From contig CAZQNO010000088.1 in NCBI GenBank assembly GCA_964594775.1, positions 1-9,478 of the forward strand: a stretch of 9,478 bases of DNA, given 5' to 3'. Shown here in pieces: positions 7,451 to 9,478 of this stretch. Below the pieces are notes generated by a model. That model was not told the origin of the DNA and made no database searches. It worked only from the letters and a program-made list of their open reading frames with translations. The translations under genes and the position numbers were made by a program. Each line of letters begins with the position of its first letter. Position 1 is the first letter of the stretch. This DNA comes from CAYFVU01 sp964594775. Lineage in GTDB: Bacteria; Spirochaetota; Spirochaetia; DSM-16054; Sediminispirochaetaceae.

Positions 7451-8453
7451 AAATAGGGCGATACTTCGGGGCGAGACGGAAGCAGGCGAGAAGCGCCTCC
7501 TCCATGCTTAACGGATTTGCGATGCCCTTCCATGCAATGTCGAAGGCCGTGCCGTGGTCGACGGAACTGCGGAGAAAGGGATAGCCGAAGGTGATGCTGA
7601 CGGTGCGGTGAAAATCCCGGGTCTTGGCCGCCACATGCCCCTGGTCGTGGTAGAGGGAGAGGACCGCGTCGAAGGAGCCCTCGAGGACCTGGTGAAACAC
7701 GCTGTCCGCCGGCACGGGACCGAATACTTCGAGCCCCTTCTTCCGCGCGTCATCTCTGGCGGGAATCAAGAACCGCTCCTCCTCGTCGCCGAAGAGTCCG
7801 CCGTCGGAAGCGTGGGGATTGAGGGCGGCGAGGGCGATGCGGGCCGAGGGAAAGCCGACGGAACGCAGACAGCGGTCGGCGATGAGGAGACTCTCGCTCA
7901 CGCTCTGCGTGTCTATCGCGTCGATAGCTTGCCGGAGGGAAAGATGACGGGAGTGGAAGAATATCCTCATCCCGTCGACCATGAACATCGTGATTCCCTT
8001 CCTGCCGTTGGACATCTGCGAGATCATCTCGGTATGGCCGATGTAGTCGAGACGGGCCTCCCGCAGAGCCTCCTTGTTTATGGGACAGGTGGCCAGGCCG
8101 GCCGCCGCCCCCTCCGTGCAGAGGTCCACCGCCCGGCGGATATATTCCGCGGCGGCCCTTCCCCCCAGGGCCGTAATCTTTCCCACTTCGAGCTTCGAGA
8201 CGTCCGTCACCACCCCGGCATCGATAACGGGAACAAGCCCCTTCTCCCGCCGGGCCTCCTCGATCGCTTCGATCCGCTGAAGGGTAACGGGGATTTCCAA
8301 TCGATCCCTCACCGCCTCGAGGACGGGAAAATCTCCCACCAGAACGGCGGTCCCCTCCTCGGCAATCTTCCCCGAGAGGTAACTCTTCAGGGCTATTTCG
8401 GGACCCACCCCGGCAGGGTCGCCAATGCTTGCAACGATCACGTAATTCTTCAT
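7437..8453 (-). CDS. pdxA: PdxA-family dehydrogenase (4-hydroxythreonine-4-phosphate dehydrogenase or related)
   Basis: PdxA oxidises 4-phosphohydroxy-L-threonine with NAD in vitamin B6 synthesis. The related PdxA2 enzymes act on phosphorylated four-carbon sugar acids. The 338-residue product has the N-terminal GDPAGVGPE (11-19), GHTEM (139-143), and divalent-metal histidines matching E. coli H166, H211 and H266: His170 (RHLSL), His214 (NPHA) and His269 (YHDQG). It also has SSVDHGTAFDIA at 296-307. The C-terminal wording (HDQGHVAAKT..DF, DHGTAFDIA) resembles the PdxA2-type branch at least as much as E. coli PdxA, so substrate is open. Trp308 sits where Gly is usual. I chose ATG 8453 (AAGGAG 9 bases upstream) over an upstream in-frame ATG at 8483 that lies in the promoter. 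The downstream peptidase-barrel gene overlaps it by 14 bases, implying translational coupling. Confidence 0.9.
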   Translation of the reverse strand: MKNYVIVASIGDPAGVGPEIALKSYLSGKIAEEGTAVLVGDFPVLEAVRDRLEIPVTLQRIEAIEEARREKGLVPVIDAGVVTDVSKLEVGKITALGGRAAAEYIRRAVDLCTEGAAAGLATCPINKEALREARLDYIGHTEMISQMSNGRKGITMFMVDGMRIFFHSRHLSLRQAIDAIDTQSVSESLLIADRCLRSVGFPSARIALAALNPHASDGGLFGDEEERFLIPARDDARKKGLEVFGPVPADSVFHQVLEGSFDAVLSLYHDQGHVAAKTRDFHRTVSITFGYPFLRSSVDHGTAFDIAWKGIANPLSMEEALLACFRLAPKYRPIYGAE

Positions 8454-8462
8454 CTGCTGCTT

Positions 8463-8468
8463 CTCCTT
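8463..8468 (-). promoter_or_regulatory. Ribosome binding site that fixes the pdxA start
   Basis: AAGGAG on the minus strand, 9 bases before ATG 8453. It favours this start over the in-frame ATG at 8483, which has no comparable site and overlaps the promoter spacer. If the promoter call at 8474-8502 is right, the site lies at the very 5' end of the message. Confidence 0.75.
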
Positions 8469-8473
8469 CCACA

Positions 8474-8502
8474 GGTATAGCACGGGAGGTGAGGCTTCTC
8501 AA
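8474..8502 (-). promoter_or_regulatory. Sigma70-type promoter for pdxA, extended -10
   Basis: On the minus strand TTGAGA (8502-8497, 5 of 6 matches) lies 17 bases before TATACC (8479-8474, 4 of 6), with TGC directly ahead of the -10. The expected start near 8467 gives a leader of only about 14 bases, so either the leader is very short or the true start lies slightly upstream. Confidence 0.55.
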
Positions 8503-8532
8503 GGCGAGGATGAGACATGGCGGAACCGCTGA

Positions 8533-8573
8533 TATTCGGTGTTTTCAAAATTCCCGAATAGAGAGAAAACACC
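8533..8573. repeat. Two interleaved perfect inverted repeats in a divergent promoter region
   Basis: TATTCGG (8533-8539) pairs with CCGAATA (8554-8560), and GGTGTTTTC (8538-8546) pairs with GAAAACACC (8565-8573). The arms alternate A-B-A'-B' and share two G bases, so the two hairpins cannot both form fully. The block ends at the -35 box of the plus-strand dehydrogenase promoter and lies about 30-70 bases upstream of the pdxA -35 box. No T tract follows on either strand. The likely role is an operator for one or two dimeric regulators of the divergent pair; this is inference. Confidence 0.6.
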
Positions 8574-8603
8574 TTGCGCCCCTGGGAGTCGAGAGGGTAG
8601 AAT
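8574..8603 (+). promoter_or_regulatory. Candidate promoter for the hydroxyacid dehydrogenase gene
   Basis: TTGCGC (8574-8579) lies 18 bases before TAGAAT (8598-8603). The -10 matches at 5 of 6 positions and the -35 at 3 of 6, typical of a promoter that needs an activator. The expected start near 8610 gives a leader of about 27 bases with GGGAG at 8622-8626. It abuts the inverted repeats at 8533-8573. Confidence 0.45.
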
Positions 8604-8636
8604 GAGATTAAGATTGAATCCGGGAGCGTACCTTTA

Positions 8637-9478
8637 GTGTCGAAACAGAAAATCATCGTCTTCGCGACGAGCTTTTCCGACGAACTATTCACCATGCCCG
8701 ACAGGACCGGCGAGGCAGCCCGCCGGCTGGAAGAAGCCGCTGAACGGTCCGGCTATTCGGTAGAGTACCGCTGCGACCGGGACCCGTCGCAGCCCTTGGA
8801 GCCCGAAGAACTCGAGGAGACCGCGGCGGTGATCGCCGACCTGGAGCGTTACGACCGTGAGCTTCTCGCCGCAGTGGGCGCCGGAGGAGACGGCAAGAAA
8901 ACCGGCGGCCCAGTAAGCGGCGGCTCCTCAGCCCGAGCTTCACTGCGCCTCATCTCCCGCTACGGCACCGGCTGCAACGCCGTCGACATCGAAGCGGCGA
9001 GGGAGTTCGGTGTAATGGTTACCAACACCCCCGGAGTTAACTCCCTGCCGATGGCAGAATGGGCCCTCGCCTCCCTCGTAGATGTGGCGAGCCGCCGGAT
9101 CAATCACCACGAGCGGGCAGCAGCAGGTAAACGCAAGGAGGGCCCCTCACGGATCGACCTGGCGGAAAAAACGGTCGGCATCGTCGGCACCGGCGCATCG
9201 GCCCGTCATCTCGTTTCCCTGCTGCAGGGCTTCCACACAAAAATAATCGCCTCTGCTCCCCGGCCCGACCACGCATGGGCCGAGCATACCGGGGTGGCCT
9301 ACGTAAAACTCGATGAACTCTGCCGCCGCAGCGATTTTATCAGCCTCCACGCCTCGGCTGCCGAACAGATCATCGGCGAGAGGGAGATCTCCCTCATGCG
9401 GCCCACAACGGTGCTGGTAAACTGCGCCCGCAGCATGCTCGTCGACAACAGGACGGTCTGGCGGGCCGTGCGGGACGG
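8637..9478 (+). CDS. D-2-hydroxyacid dehydrogenase (SerA/PdxB superfamily), 3' end outside window
   Basis: The visible 280 residues fit NAD(P)-dependent D-2-hydroxyacid dehydrogenases, a family that includes phosphoglycerate dehydrogenase SerA and erythronate-4-phosphate dehydrogenase PdxB. RYGTGCNAVD at 108-117, TNTPGVNSLPMAEW at 129-142, SDFISLH at 232-238 and VNCAR at 261-265 match family motifs. Arg265 corresponds to the catalytic arginine; the catalytic Glu and His lie beyond the window. Three things are odd. The dinucleotide loop is GTGASA at 184-189, with Ala where the third Gly of GxGxxG is expected. The acidic residue that normally ends the second strand is Ala207, with Arg209 nearby, which may favour NADP. 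A Gly/Ser/Lys-rich low-complexity stretch fills 81-101. GTG 8637 is the only standard start after the in-frame TAG at 8598, with GGGAG 10 bases upstream. Substrate unknown. Confidence 0.85.
   Translation, partial: MSKQKIIVFATSFSDELFTMPDRTGEAARRLEEAAERSGYSVEYRCDRDPSQPLEPEELEETAAVIADLERYDRELLAAVGAGGDGKKTGGPVSGGSSARASLRLISRYGTGCNAVDIEAAREFGVMVTNTPGVNSLPMAEWALASLVDVASRRINHHERAAAGKRKEGPSRIDLAEKTVGIVGTGASARHLVSLLQGFHTKIIASAPRPDHAWAEHTGVAYVKLDELCRRSDFISLHASAAEQIIGEREISLMRPTTVLVNCARSMLVDNRTVWRAVRD

Noticed and set aside
7554..8480. 308-residue plus-strand open frame opposite pdxA
   Set aside because: Antisense to a clear PdxA with all metal ligands; long antisense frames are expected in GC-rich DNA.

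Overview
The window looks like chromosomal DNA of a Gram-negative, outer-membrane-bearing bacterium. Two genes encode secreted proteins with outer-membrane beta-barrel character, and most of the window is GC-rich (about 60-67% by eye), apart from the lower-GC first gene. The mix of a small single-barrel surface protein, an Fe-S flavoprotein, a charged helical protein I do not recognise and monofunctional ManC would suit a free-living spirochaete. That placement is a guess from protein style, not from a marker gene. There are no tRNA, rRNA, CRISPR, phage or IS sequences, and no 100% certain horizontal-transfer signal.

Left part (1-1453). A GC-rich stretch with a degenerate 10-bp tandem repeat is followed by a strong minus-strand intrinsic terminator. 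Then comes a minus-strand gene for an exported beta-barrel protein. Its base composition is clearly lower in GC than the rest. A 307-bp AT-richer divergent promoter region separates it from the next genes.

Centre left (1454-3070). Two plus-strand genes lie here: an iron-sulfur flavoprotein of the NADPH-dependent FMN reductase superfamily, and a 320-residue helical protein of unknown function. They run convergently into manC.

Centre to right (3071-8453). A minus-strand run contains pdxA-type dehydrogenase, then a very large exported protein that overlaps it, then mannose-1-phosphate guanylyltransferase (manC). ManC also has its own good promoter. The large protein combines, in order, a signal sequence, a gluzincin-type HExxH...E metallopeptidase domain, a TolB/PD40-like beta-propeller and a C-terminal probable outer-membrane barrel. 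It is split by a 100-N assembly gap, and the pieces either side are in different frames only because the true gap length is not 100.

Right end (8454-9478). A compact divergent promoter region carries two interleaved perfect inverted repeats. Beyond it, a plus-strand D-2-hydroxyacid dehydrogenase runs off the end of the window. It has a degenerate dinucleotide-binding motif and a low-complexity insertion. The pairing of a PdxA-family enzyme with a member of the PdxB/SerA superfamily across a shared control region is the most suggestive functional link here. The gluzincin-propeller-barrel protein is the most unusual single gene.
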